56,458 nt of DNA from Synergistes jonesii (GCF_000712295.1 NZ_JMKI01000012.1:1-56458); one strand, 5' to 3'. Shown: positions 31,861-40,552, counted from the stretch's first letter. Notes: generated from the letters alone by a model not told the origin. Program-made: numbers and translations.

Positions 31861-33399
31861 GTGACGGAAGGAGTTTTCAGGATCGACGCGGTCAAAAAGG
31901 GAGAGAAGGTAAGCGACGTCCTGCGCAGGGAGGGCGTCGCGCTGCCGATGGAATGCGGCGGCGCGGGGCTCTGCGGCAAATGCCGCGTAACGATAGAGGA
32001 CGCTGCCGCGCCGTGTGCAGACGAGAAAAAATTACTCTCCCCCGAGGATATAAAAAACGGCGCGCGCCTCGCCTGCCTGACCGACGCGGTGGATGGCATG
32101 ACGGTGAGGCTGCCTCGCGCTTCGCGCGGGGAACGGATACTCGCGGGAGTCGAGACGGAAAGCGGCAAAGAGGCGCGGGGCGCGGATTTTTCCGTCGTGG
32201 TGGACATCGGCACGACGACGGTCGTCGCCTACCTCGTGCGCAGCGGCTCGGAAAAGCCGGCGGCGGTCGCCTCCTGTATGAACCCTCAGAGGGAATTCGG
32301 CGCGGACGTCATATCACGCATAAGCTACGCGAGCGAGCGCGACGACGGTCTCGCCCTCCTTCATGAAAAAATAATTTCCGCGATAAACGGGCTTATCGCG
32401 GAGATCACGGAAAGCGTAGGTGCGCGGCGCGCGCAGATATCGCTCGCCGTGATCTCCGGCAACACGACGATGGAGCATCTATTCGCCGGCGTCTCCGTGC
32501 GCAGCATCGGGCGCGCGCCCTTCATGCCGGAGTTCCGCGTATTCGACACGCTCGCGTCGGAAAGGCTCGGCCTCGAACTCGCGCCCGGCACGCCGGTCAG
32601 CCTGATGCCGAACATCTCCGGCTTCGTCGGCGGCGACATAGTCTCCGGCACGGTCTACACAGGGCTCGCGGACGCGGAGGAGCTCTCGCTCTTCATCGAC
32701 ATAGGGACGAACAACGAAATGGTCCTCGGCTCGAAGGACCTCCTTCTCTGCTGCTCGGCCGCCGCGGGGCCGGCGCTCGAGGGCGCGAAGATCTCGCGCG
32801 GCATGTGCGCGGCCGAGGGCGCCATCGACCACGTCAAGCTGAACGGCAATGAGCTCACCGTTTCCACCGTCGGCAACGCGCCGGCGATAGGCATATGCGG
32901 CTCGGGGCTCGTAGACGTCGTCGCGTTGCTGCTTTCTGAGCGTATAATCGGCCAGGACGGCAAATTCAAAAAGGACGCCGAAGCGCTGCCTGGCCGCCTC
33001 GATGTGAAAAACAAGCGCTGGCTCATAGACAACGGCGTTTACTTCACGCAGAAGGATGTCAGAGAGGTGCAGCTGGCGAAGGGCGCGATCTGCACAGGAG
33101 TGGAGATAATGCTGGCGGAAGCAGGCAAGCGCCTTGAGGAGGTCGACAGGATATTCCTCGCCGGTGCGTTCGGCAACTACATCGACGTGGAAAACGCGTC
33201 GAAAATAGGCATACTGCCCAAGGTGCCGAAGGAAAAGATAATCCCCGTCGGCAACAGCTCCGGGCTCGGCGCGATAGAATGCTGCCGCGATAAAGGCTTC
33301 CCGGCGAAGGCCGCGAAAATCCTTGAGCGCGCAAAACATATAGAGCTGGCTACGCACAAGGACTTTCAGCAGATATTCGTCAGGAACCTTTTATTCTGA
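31861..33399 (+). CDS. ASKHA-domain corrinoid activation protein with N-terminal 2Fe-2S ferredoxin domain (RACE/DUF4445 type)
   Basis: 512 residues. The N-terminal ferredoxin-like part has CGGAGLCGKCRV with a later Cys (residues about 37-80). From about residue 115 an actin-like ATPase fold follows (VVDIGTTTVVAYLVRSG, SGNTTMEHLFAGVSV, LFIDIGTNNEMVLGS, GIGSGLVDV-like ICGSGLVDVVA, LAGAFGNYIDVENA). Such proteins reactivate inactive Co(II) corrinoid proteins to Co(I) with ATP. GTG start at 31861 overlaps an upstream stop. No corrinoid-binding protein gene is seen nearby. Confidence 0.92.
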   Translation: MTEGVFRIDAVKKGEKVSDVLRREGVALPMECGGAGLCGKCRVTIEDAAAPCADEKKLLSPEDIKNGARLACLTDAVDGMTVRLPRASRGERILAGVETESGKEARGADFSVVVDIGTTTVVAYLVRSGSEKPAAVASCMNPQREFGADVISRISYASERDDGLALLHEKIISAINGLIAEITESVGARRAQISLAVISGNTTMEHLFAGVSVRSIGRAPFMPEFRVFDTLASERLGLELAPGTPVSLMPNISGFVGGDIVSGTVYTGLADAEELSLFIDIGTNNEMVLGSKDLLLCCSAAAGPALEGAKISRGMCAAEGAIDHVKLNGNELTVSTVGNAPAIGICGSGLVDVVALLLSERIIGQDGKFKKDAEALPGRLDVKNKRWLIDNGVYFTQKDVREVQLAKGAICTGVEIMLAEAGKRLEEVDRIFLAGAFGNYIDVENASKIGILPKVPKEKIIPVGNSSGLGAIECCRDKGFPAKAAKILERAKHIELATHKDFQQIFVRNLLF

Positions 33400-33405
33400 T
33401 AATTT

Positions 33406-33451
33406 CGCAAAAAATTCCTCGCGAGCCTAAGCTGAGGGGAATTTTTTTGCG
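33406..33451. terminator. Bidirectional terminator
   Basis: Inverted arms CGCAAAAAATTCCTC and GAGGGGAATTTTTTTGCG, separated by 13 nt, between the activator gene (plus) and the SDR remnant (minus). Confidence 0.75.
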
Positions 33452-33459
33452 CGAAAGCT

Positions 33460-33675
33460 TCAGTTCATCAGCATACCGCCGTTGATGTTGACGACATCTC
33501 CGGAAATATAGCGGCTCTCCTCGGAGCAGAGGAAATGAATGACCTCTGCTATCTCCGACGGCTCGGCAAGGCGCCTCGCGGGAATCTTCGGCAGCGCCTC
33601 CCTCCACCTGTCGTTCGCGTAAATCTTTTGCGTGCCCACCCACTCGGGCGTCTTCTTTGGGTAAATTTATCCCGA
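33460..33675 (-). pseudogene. Short-chain dehydrogenase (SDR) C-terminal remnant
   Basis: On the minus strand a frame of about 70 codons reads IYPKKTPEWVGTQKIYANDR, then LPKIPARRLAEPSEIAEVIH, then SRYISGDVVNINGGMLMN and stop at 33460. This is the standard C-terminal end of FabG-like SDR enzymes, normally about 250 residues. The Rossmann fold and catalytic Tyr-Lys are missing; the frame breaks at about 33675, beside promoter DNA of the TRAP operon. Confidence 0.8.
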
Positions 33676-33725
33676 TCGTCCTCATAAGAAATGATTTTAC
33701 GGCGAAATATTGGAAATTTTTTATC

Positions 33726-33790
33726 TTGACAGGGATGTTCTTTCATTTATAATTTTAAGTTAAAATTGGTAGTTCCTTTGGTTGAGCCAA
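33726..33790 (+). promoter_or_regulatory. TRAP operon promoter with shared 25-bp element (copy A)
   Basis: TTGACA (33726-33731), 16-bp spacer, TATAAT (33748-33753). Thirteen bases on, at 33766-33790, is a 25-bp element TTGGTAGTTCC-TTTGGTTGAGCCAA. The same layout recurs before the glycyl-radical cluster at 43178-43241. The spacers share CTTTCATT, and 24 of 25 element bases match. This is a probable binding site of a common regulator just after the start site. Confidence 0.8.
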
Positions 33791-34075
33791 TTGAGTATAT
33801 AATTTATCAGGTATATTCGGCCTCTGCCTCCCATAGACGCCGCGAAGGGAACGGAATATGAAGAAATGTGCCGAGAAGGGGGCATTTTCGATTCCGAGAG
33901 TAGACCATTAAAGATGGATTAGGTAATATACCGCAAAAATTTTAATTACTTAAAGAAGGGAGCTGGTAATAGGAGAAGCCTCAAAAGAGAGCGTGAAACG
34001 ACGGGCGTAGTTTTGGGAAACGGGAAGTAGTGTTTTTAGGACGTATTGATCAAGTTTTAAAGGGAGGAATTTTTC
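33791..34075 (+). other. Long leader of the TRAP operon
   Basis: 285 bp without a clear gene. One mini-frame of 17 codons (33858-33911, MKKCAEKGAFSIPRVDH) has only weak ribosome-binding support. The DctP site AAGGGAGGA lies just before 34076. Confidence 0.4.
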
Positions 34076-35104
34076 ATGAGAAGAAATTTTACGGCGGTAG
34101 CCGTCATCTGCGCGTTATTCACAATCTTAGTTCCCACGAGGTTTGCCGAGGCCAAAACCTTAAAGATGTATATCCCTAACGCCTATGTCAAAGAGAGCCA
34201 GCAGGCGCAGGGATTCCAAGCCGCCGTGGATCAGATTAAGAAAGATACCGACGGCAGGGTCGCAATCAAAATCTATTATGGCGGGCAGCTCTGCGGCAGC
34301 TATGAGGACGCAATTGACGAATGCCGTAACGGGACTATAGATTTAGCGGCGACGTGGCCTACAAAGAAGTACGACAAAAGGTTCGACCTGCTTAACCTGC
34401 CCTGTTTCGCGCCGCTTGGCTACAAACAGTACGGCGAGATCATGTTCTCCAAAAATTCCATCGTGCCTGATTTTATGAATAAGGTTATGACCGAAGTCGG
34501 CGTCACCAGTATCGGAGGCTTCCCAGAGTGCTATACTACCTACAGCTTTGCGAAGGGCAAGCGCCCCAAAGATTTCAACGGCTTCAATAAAAAGAACAGG
34601 AGCCTGCGCGTGCCCGGAATGCCTCCTTACAGAGACGCCGCGGCCGCTATGGGTTACCAGACTGTGACGATGGACAGCTCGGAGATGTGGAACGCCATGC
34701 AGACGGGACAGGTCGACGGCGGCGCCGCCTCCCCCCTTGAGGAATGCTGGTTCCTTGGCAGGGACATCGTCAAGCATATAGACTATAACAAATTCTGCTG
34801 CCCGCCGACATGGATAATCTGCAACAATGAACTGTGGGCTTCATTCTCGGCCGACGATCAGAAGGCTATTATCAAAAACTTCTATGACAGCTCGATGAAG
34901 GTTCTTGCCAACCTGGAAAAGAAAGAAGCCGAATACATGGCGAACTTTAAGAAGATTGGAACAGAGATTCACACCTACAGCGATGAGGAGATATATAAAC
35001 TGCACACAGAGCTTCGCAAAAAGGTGTGGCCGAATTACTACGAGGCTATAGGCGAGGAATTCCTGCGCAAGCTCGACAAGCAGGTCTCGGCCATGAAGCC
35101 CTAA
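34076..35104 (+). CDS. TRAP transporter substrate-binding protein, DctP family
   Basis: 342 residues with a signal peptide of about 25 residues (MRRNFTAVAVICALFTILVP then TRFAEA). The mature domain binds an organic anion in the periplasm. Family features include GFQAAVDQIKKDTDGRVAIK, YYGGQLCGSYEDAIDECRNG and a carboxylate-binding arginine region SLRVPGMPPYRDAAAAMGYQ. It is expressed from the shared promoter A. The ligand is unknown; co-regulation with the glycyl radical enzymes suggests their substrate. Confidence 0.93.
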   Translation: MRRNFTAVAVICALFTILVPTRFAEAKTLKMYIPNAYVKESQQAQGFQAAVDQIKKDTDGRVAIKIYYGGQLCGSYEDAIDECRNGTIDLAATWPTKKYDKRFDLLNLPCFAPLGYKQYGEIMFSKNSIVPDFMNKVMTEVGVTSIGGFPECYTTYSFAKGKRPKDFNGFNKKNRSLRVPGMPPYRDAAAAMGYQTVTMDSSEMWNAMQTGQVDGGAASPLEECWFLGRDIVKHIDYNKFCCPPTWIICNNELWASFSADDQKAIIKNFYDSSMKVLANLEKKEAEYMANFKKIGTEIHTYSDEEIYKLHTELRKKVWPNYYEAIGEEFLRKLDKQVSAMKP

Positions 35105-35170
35105 GGCGGCGGGGTATAAGGGATAGCTTGAGCTTCAAATAACTTTATTCTGGTTAACGCCGTAATGTTG

Positions 35171-35203
35171 CGCGCGGGGAGGAGGTCGCCTCCTCCCCGC
35201 GCG
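35171..35203 (+). repeat. 15-bp intercistronic hairpin between dctP- and dctQ-type genes
   Basis: A perfect stem CGCGCGGGGAGGAGG (35171-35185) with its complement (35189-35203) and a TCG loop, no T-run. Such hairpins after binding-protein genes usually protect the upstream mRNA, so much more binding protein than membrane protein is made. Confidence 0.6.
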
Positions 35204-35226
35204 ATGAAAAGGGAAGTGACGGAGCA

Positions 35227-35754
35227 ATGAGGGAAGTCAAATTTATCTATAAAATTATGGATTCAAAGTTTGAAAAAAATCTGGCCCGCTTGGAAACATT
35301 AGTGATGGTGATCACGACCTTGGTAATGCTGACGATACTTGCCATCGTCGTCGGGATGAGATATGTCCTCCATCAGGACTTTTACGGATACAACGAGATA
35401 GTGCTCGCGGATTCGTTTTGGATGTACTTCATCGGCGCCGCCTTTGCCATGCGCAGGGAGGAGCACATAAAAGCCGACATACTTAAAAATTTTATAAGTA
35501 AAAAGGGCGGCGCGGTTATGAGGCTGCTGGCCGACATAGTGCAGACAGCGGTAAACTACGCCATGGTGGTCCTTTCATATAACCTTGTGGCGTCGAATTT
35601 TCGAGCCTGGACTATCACCCCGCTGTGGGAAATCCCCTTTTTTGTCCCGCAGATATCTATTTTTATATCGTTCGTCCTTATGGCGTTTTATCTGACGATG
35701 TACATGATCAGGGATTACAACGATCTGGTCGTGCTGTTTAAGGGAAGGGATTAA
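35227..35754 (+). CDS. TRAP transporter small membrane subunit, DctQ type
   Basis: 175 residues with four hydrophobic segments (LVMVITTLVMLTILAIVVGM; SFWMYFIGAAFAM; the TVNYAMVVLSYNLVA-like third; ISIFISFVLMAFYLTMYMI). The EEHIKADIL stretch after TM2 is typical of DctQ. It forms the transport unit with the large subunit encoded 2 nt later. Confidence 0.9.
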   Translation: MREVKFIYKIMDSKFEKNLARLETLVMVITTLVMLTILAIVVGMRYVLHQDFYGYNEIVLADSFWMYFIGAAFAMRREEHIKADILKNFISKKGGAVMRLLADIVQTAVNYAMVVLSYNLVASNFRAWTITPLWEIPFFVPQISIFISFVLMAFYLTMYMIRDYNDLVVLFKGRD

Positions 35755-35756
35755 AG

Positions 35757-37073
35757 ATGTCCTCGTTAGCGTTGATCGGTATAGCCATATTGATAATAAT
35801 CGGCGGCCTGCTTCTCGGAACGTATATCCAGTACGCGTTTTTGGCGGCCGCCTTCTTCCTTGTAGGGACGCTGGGATATAAGACAAGCTTCATGCTGACC
35901 TATGGCTACAGCGTCGTCAATTCGATCGTCCTCCTCTGCGTCCCCCTTTTCATCGCTGTAGGATTGCTGATGAATCAAAGCGGCATAGGCAAGAGCCTGG
36001 TGGAATTCGTCTCTATTTTTGTGGGAAGGGCGAAATGCGGGCTGGCGGTCGTCGCGGTCGTAGCCAGCGCGGCGTTTGGATCGATAGCGGGCAGCAGCCT
36101 CGCGACGCTTTCGTGCATAGGTACGATCATGAAGCCGCGCTGCGCTGAGGCCGGGTATGACAGAGGCTTTACCGCGGCGCTTGTCTCATGCGCGTGCCCC
36201 TTAGGCCTGCTTATACCGCCGAGCGCCCACATGGTGCTCTATTCATGGGCCGGACGTCAGTCGTTGCTGGCCTGCTTCCTTGCGACGGTCGGCCCGGGGC
36301 TCATGCTGGTTTTCATGCTTTCGCTCTGCAGCTACTTTATTCTCAGGAACAACCCGAATATCAAAGTCAATGAAAAGATACCTCTTCCGGAACTCCTTAC
36401 GCTTGCAAGAAAGAGGACCGGATCCGCCATCCCGGCGTTGATGATGCCGTTCATCGTTCTTGGCGGCATATACGGCGGTTTCTTCACGCCGACGGAGGCG
36501 GCCGCCGTAGCGGTATTGTATACGATACCTGTGGGATTCTTCGTATACAAAAAGCTGACGCTGAGAAACCTTTACGATACTCTGGTTGAAACGGCCGCCA
36601 GCACGGGAGTCATTATGGTGATGATATTCTGCATAATGATATTGAGCCGCATATATATCATGGAAGATCTGCCTGCAATGATCACGGAGCATCTCAAAAA
36701 CTTCTCGGACAACAAGTATGTGATTCTGCTCTGTACGAATGTGATTCTCCTGATAATCGGCATGATAATGGACGATACGAGCGCGATACTTCTCTGTGCG
36801 CCTATCTTTATCCCCATACTTGAGGAATTTGGCGTACATCCGGTCCATTTTGCGGCGATAATGGGCGTAAATATAGGGATAGGCGTTCTCACTCCGCCGA
36901 CCGCGCCGAGCCTCTACTTTGGTTCGAACGTGATGAAGGTGGAAGTGGCGGAGATGCTGCCCACAACGTTGAAGCTTCTTGTCTTCGCCTGGCTGCCGAC
37001 GCTGATGGCGGTCACTTATATACCTGCGCTCGCTCTCTGGCTTCCCGATACGCTTCTTGGTGGCATAATGTGA
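35757..37073 (+). CDS. TRAP transporter large membrane subunit, DctM type
   Basis: 438 residues, about 12 transmembrane segments, with the DctM motifs FGSIAGSSLATLSCIGTIM and PRCAEAGYDRGFTAALVSCA and the PLGLLIPPSAHMVLYSWAGR loop. It is a sodium-driven importer with the DctQ and DctP subunits encoded just upstream. The reading frame follows dctQ directly, and a terminator follows. Confidence 0.94.
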   Translation: MSSLALIGIAILIIIGGLLLGTYIQYAFLAAAFFLVGTLGYKTSFMLTYGYSVVNSIVLLCVPLFIAVGLLMNQSGIGKSLVEFVSIFVGRAKCGLAVVAVVASAAFGSIAGSSLATLSCIGTIMKPRCAEAGYDRGFTAALVSCACPLGLLIPPSAHMVLYSWAGRQSLLACFLATVGPGLMLVFMLSLCSYFILRNNPNIKVNEKIPLPELLTLARKRTGSAIPALMMPFIVLGGIYGGFFTPTEAAAVAVLYTIPVGFFVYKKLTLRNLYDTLVETAASTGVIMVMIFCIMILSRIYIMEDLPAMITEHLKNFSDNKYVILLCTNVILLIIGMIMDDTSAILLCAPIFIPILEEFGVHPVHFAAIMGVNIGIGVLTPPTAPSLYFGSNVMKVEVAEMLPTTLKLLVFAWLPTLMAVTYIPALALWLPDTLLGGIM

Positions 37074-37154
37074 TAGAGAAGGGAAAGTTATTCGCAAAGC
37101 GTGCGGGCCGCAGCGCCTGCAAAAGCAACGCCGCGACCCGCACGCCGTTGATAC

Positions 37155-37200
37155 AAAGACGGAAGGCAAGGGGATCGGGGCTTGTCATTCCGTCTTTTTT
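37155..37200. terminator. Terminator after the TRAP operon
   Basis: AAAGACGGAAGGCAAG / CTTGTCATTCCGTCTTTTTT with a GGGATCGGGG loop. It also lies beyond the stop of the convergent NhaC gene and may serve both. Confidence 0.8.
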
Positions 37201-37212
37201 GATAGCTTGCCT

Positions 37213-38631
37213 TTAGAGGATGAAGCCCGCCGCCGCGTAGAGGATTATCGACGCCGCCGCGAAGAGGGCGCAGTACGGGGACTGCGTCTTTATATGGTCG
37301 ATGATGTCGCAGCCGGTAGTCGAGCAGGACATGATCGTCGTGTCGGAGATCGGCGAGGTGTGGTCGCCGAAGATGCTACCGCCGAAAAGCGCGCCGGCCG
37401 TCAGCGGCACGCTGACGCCGAGGTTCAGCGCCATCGGCAGCGCTATGACGGACATGATCGCCATGGTCCCCATCGACGTGCCCGTCGCGAAGGATATGAG
37501 GCAGGAGACGATGAAGACGAGCGTCGGCAGCAGCGCCGGGCTCAGATGTCCGAGGAATATCGACGAAAGGTAGTTGCCGGTGTCGAGCGCCTTGACCGTC
37601 GTGCCCATCGTGAAGCCGAAGAGCAGTATGAAGGCTATCGGCAGCATTCCGGCCGCTCCGGCGAACATCTCGTCGATGACGCCGTTCAGCGTGTAGAGCT
37701 TTTCGGCGACGCAGAGTACTCCCATTACGAATAGCGAAACGAAGCAGCCCCAGAGCAGCGAGTTCATGCCGCTCCCCTTGAGTATCGAGCCGCCGCCCGT
37801 CACGTACAGCGTCGCGATGACGGTCGCGAGCAGCGCGCCGATCGGCAGGAAGAGGTTAGTCGCGCGCGGCCGGGCCTTGGAGATGCGCGCGTTGCGCGCC
37901 TGCGCTTCTTCGCCCCCGCGGCGCCCCGGCTCGTCGAGCTCTCCGCTCTTCAGCGCGCGCTCTTCGGCGGCCTTCATCGGGCCGAAATCCTTCTGGAGGA
38001 GCGCGACTACGAGGACGCCCAATACCGCGAGCAGACAGTAGAAGTTCAGCGCTATCGACTGTATCAGCACGCCTATCGCCTCCTCTTCGGCGACCCCGCC
38101 CGACGTGAGGTAGCCGATCATCGCCGCGAGCCAGCCGGAAAGCGGGATCAGCACGCAGACGGGCGTCGACGTCGCGTGGACGATAAAGGCGGCCTTCTCG
38201 TGCGGGACCTTCAGCGCGTCGTTGACCGGGCGCGCGACGGAGCCCGTGACCATGCAGCTGAGCGAGCCGGAGGTGAAGATGAGCACGCCGAGCAGCCAGG
38301 TGAAGATGTTGGCCGCGCGCTTCGACTTGATGACGCCCCTCTTTTCGACCATCATCTCGACGAAGCCGTCAATGCCGCCGGACTTTTCGATGAGGTGAAT
38401 CAGCGCGCCGATCAGCAGCATCGAGGCGATGACTATCGTGTTGCCGCTCGAACCCATCGTCTTGACGAAGCCGTTGAGAGTGTCGTTGAGGGCGGCGACG
38501 ACGTTCCAGTCGGCGAGGATCGCCGAGCCGAGGAACACGCCGATGAATAGCGATATGAAAACGTTTTTCGTGACTAGCGCCAGAACTATCGTGAGTATCG
38601 GCGGTATCACTGACCAAAAGCCGTACTGCAT
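37213..38631 (-). CDS. nhaC: NhaC-family Na+/H+ antiporter
   Basis: 472 residues, about 11-12 hydrophobic helices. Family segments include FWSVIPPILTIVLALVTKNV, SGSLSCMVTGSVARPVNDAL, ISFATGTSMGTMAIMSVIAL and FGDHTSPISDTTIMSCSTTG. It exchanges cytosolic Na+ for H+ and would recycle sodium brought in by the TRAP and NSS carriers. ATG at 38631 has AAAGGAG; longer frames reach into the leader without a site. Some members transport metabolites such as malate/lactate, so specificity is not certain. Confidence 0.88.
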   Translation of the reverse strand: MQYGFWSVIPPILTIVLALVTKNVFISLFIGVFLGSAILADWNVVAALNDTLNGFVKTMGSSGNTIVIASMLLIGALIHLIEKSGGIDGFVEMMVEKRGVIKSKRAANIFTWLLGVLIFTSGSLSCMVTGSVARPVNDALKVPHEKAAFIVHATSTPVCVLIPLSGWLAAMIGYLTSGGVAEEEAIGVLIQSIALNFYCLLAVLGVLVVALLQKDFGPMKAAEERALKSGELDEPGRRGGEEAQARNARISKARPRATNLFLPIGALLATVIATLYVTGGGSILKGSGMNSLLWGCFVSLFVMGVLCVAEKLYTLNGVIDEMFAGAAGMLPIAFILLFGFTMGTTVKALDTGNYLSSIFLGHLSPALLPTLVFIVSCLISFATGTSMGTMAIMSVIALPMALNLGVSVPLTAGALFGGSIFGDHTSPISDTTIMSCSTTGCDIIDHIKTQSPYCALFAAASIILYAAAGFIL

Positions 38632-38794
38632 TGCAAACCTTCTCCTTTCGCGCCTGACGCGCAGGCGCATTGAAATCTTTTTTCTTTTTCCGCCCGCGGC
38701 GTGGCGTAAGGTCTCCCTGCCGCGACGTAATATCGGTCGCGAACAAAAAATTAGGCCCGTGAACATCCCTCCCCTTAGTCGCCCTCCCACGGCG

Positions 38795-38842
38795 CTTAAA
38801 AAACAAAGCCAGACATTACGCCCCGAGGCGTTTTGTCTGGCT
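38795..38842 (-). terminator. Intrinsic terminator in the leader of nhaC
   Basis: Arms AGCCAGACATTACGCC (38807-38822) and GGCGTTTTGTCTGGCT (38827-38842), a CCGA loop, and on the minus strand a T-rich run at 38795-38806. It lies downstream of a minus-strand promoter at 38942-38971 and upstream of nhaC. It may attenuate nhaC, or simply end the amidohydrolase transcript. Confidence 0.7.
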
Positions 38843-38941
38843 GGATCTCTCAGCTTATACCCACGCGCCGGAACGGCGTGTCAGCGGAAAAGGCAGTCAT
38901 GTTAAATTTTACCCGGCGGACAATTCCGCCTGTTGGCATTT

Positions 38942-38971
38942 ATTTTAGGTCAACGCCTCCGTCGCTGTCAA
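38942..38971 (-). promoter_or_regulatory. Candidate minus-strand promoter for the nhaC leader
   Basis: TTGACA (38971-38966), 18-bp spacer, TAAAAT (38947-38942), 32 nt beyond the amidohydrolase stop. The transcript would begin near 38935 with about 300 nt of leader containing a GC hairpin and a terminator before nhaC. Confidence 0.55.
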
Positions 38972-39002
38972 GCTCAGGCGCGTTTGCCGCGTTCGTCGTT
39001 TG

Positions 39003-40355
39003 TCACAGGCGCAGCGAGCGGCCGAGCTTATCGTTGACAATTTTGCCGTCCGCGAACGCGACTTTGCCGCCTATCATGACGCAGCTGATGCCGGAGGGCG
39101 GCGTAGTCGGGGCTTCGAACGTCGAATTGTCGCGCACCTTGGTGGGGTCGAATATCACGATGTCGGCGTCCGCTCCAGCGCCGATGCCGCCCTTGCCGCA
39201 CAGCCCGGCTTTTTCCGCCGGCAGCGCCGTTATCTTGGCGACGGCGTCGTAAATCGGCATGCGACTCCCAGCGTATTTGCCGAGAAAGCGTGGAAAACAG
39301 CCGGCCGCTCGCGGGTGCCCCTGCCCGGAGCTGAGCAGCCCGTCGCTTGCGATCATGACGCCCGGCTGCACGACTGCCATGTCGATCTCCTCCGGCAGCA
39401 TCACGCGGCACACCGTCAACGTCAGGGGCGCGTCGCGGCGCAGCTCGTCGAAAATCTCCTTCGTGCAGCTCCGCCCTCTGTACTTGCCCTCGCAGAGCTC
39501 GACGACGCTATAATCGGCGCGGTAGCGTTCGAGGAAGCCCTCGTCGTAAGTCGTCTCGCCGATGCGCGTGCTGAACGCGTAGTAGGGGTAGCAGTCGCAG
39601 TGGAGGCGGAGGCCGTTCGCCCTTTCGGCGTCGACCTTTTGCAGGAAGCGCTCCATCTGGCCGAAGCCCGCCATGCTGCCGATATGCGATATCTGTGTGT
39701 TGAGGCCGAACTTCCTTCCCGCCTCTATCAGCTCGTCGGCCGCGGCGAAGACGCCCTCCGCGTCGTCGCGTATGTGCGCCGCGATCATCTTGCCGCCTTT
39801 GCGGCAGAGCCGCGCGGTGCCGTGCAATTCCTCTTTGCCGGTGCCGGGCACGTAGCGCAGCCCGTAGGATATCCCGGCGCAGCCGCGGTCGAGCTGCTCC
39901 TCGGTCTTTTTGCAAAGAGCCTCCAGCTGTTCCGCGCTGATGCGCGCGTATTTGTCGCGGGCGCCCGCGATGTTGCGCAGCATCGTGTGCCCCGCCAGCA
40001 TCGCGACGTTGACCGGTGCGCCGGCGCGGTCTACGGCGTCCAGATAATCCGCCGGCTCGCAGACGTTCTGCCCGCAGTTGCCGGCGACGACCGTCGTCAC
40101 CCCCATCCGCAGCATGCAGTCGAATATGCACACGCGGATATCGCCGCTTGCCTCGTCGATCGGATCCTCGTGCATGTGTATATCGATGAAGCCCGGCGAG
40201 ACGACCTTTCCCGTCGCGTCGACCACGGCGTCCGCTCCGCCGGGCTCAAGCGGCGTCAACGCCGCGACTCTGCCGTCCTCTATAATGATATTTTGCTTTG
40301 AATTGACGCCGTTTTTCGGGTCGACGACGAAACCGCCTTTTATAACAGTGCGCAT
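39003..40355 (-). CDS. Amidohydrolase-superfamily D-aminoacylase / N-acyl-D-amino-acid deacylase-like protein
   Basis: 450 residues. Motifs are GKVVSPGFIDIHMHED (metal His pair) and MGVTTVVAGNCGQNV. Further are AGHTMLRNIAG, KMIAAHIRDDAEG, and VMIASDGLLSSGQGHPRAAG with the catalytic Asp and a following His-Pro-Arg. The latter block is a signature of D-aminoacylases and of some D-hydantoinase relatives. The metal ligand usually between TM-like strands (NTQISHIGS His) is present. It may release amino acids from N-acyl-D-amino acids. Start ATG at 40355 has GGGCGGGG. Confidence 0.85.
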   Translation of the reverse strand: MRTVIKGGFVVDPKNGVNSKQNIIIEDGRVAALTPLEPGGADAVVDATGKVVSPGFIDIHMHEDPIDEASGDIRVCIFDCMLRMGVTTVVAGNCGQNVCEPADYLDAVDRAGAPVNVAMLAGHTMLRNIAGARDKYARISAEQLEALCKKTEEQLDRGCAGISYGLRYVPGTGKEELHGTARLCRKGGKMIAAHIRDDAEGVFAAADELIEAGRKFGLNTQISHIGSMAGFGQMERFLQKVDAERANGLRLHCDCYPYYAFSTRIGETTYDEGFLERYRADYSVVELCEGKYRGRSCTKEIFDELRRDAPLTLTVCRVMLPEEIDMAVVQPGVMIASDGLLSSGQGHPRAAGCFPRFLGKYAGSRMPIYDAVAKITALPAEKAGLCGKGGIGAGADADIVIFDPTKVRDNSTFEAPTTPPSGISCVMIGGKVAFADGKIVNDKLGRSLRL

Positions 40356-40552
40356 AAAAATCCCCGCCCTTTCGATCTGCCGCGCGCGCCGCCGGCCGCG
40401 CGGAGCGATGATTTATTATAGCGACGACGCGGGAGAAAAGACAAGACGCCGCCGCCGGTCGCGGGAGAAACGCGCGGATATCCGCCCATATATATGATAA
40501 CCGGTAAAATAGCTGAAATCGTAAATAGAAAATGCGAAAGGAAGGGCGACAA

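Noticed and set aside
37085-37140. GC-rich hairpin GCGTGCGGGC / GACCCGCACGC as the TRAP terminator
   Set aside because: It lacks a T-run; the hairpin at 37155-37200 with T6 is the better terminator.
39000-40301. 433-codon plus-strand frame opposite the amidohydrolase
   Set aside because: Antisense shadow; the minus-strand frame carries the metal-binding motifs.
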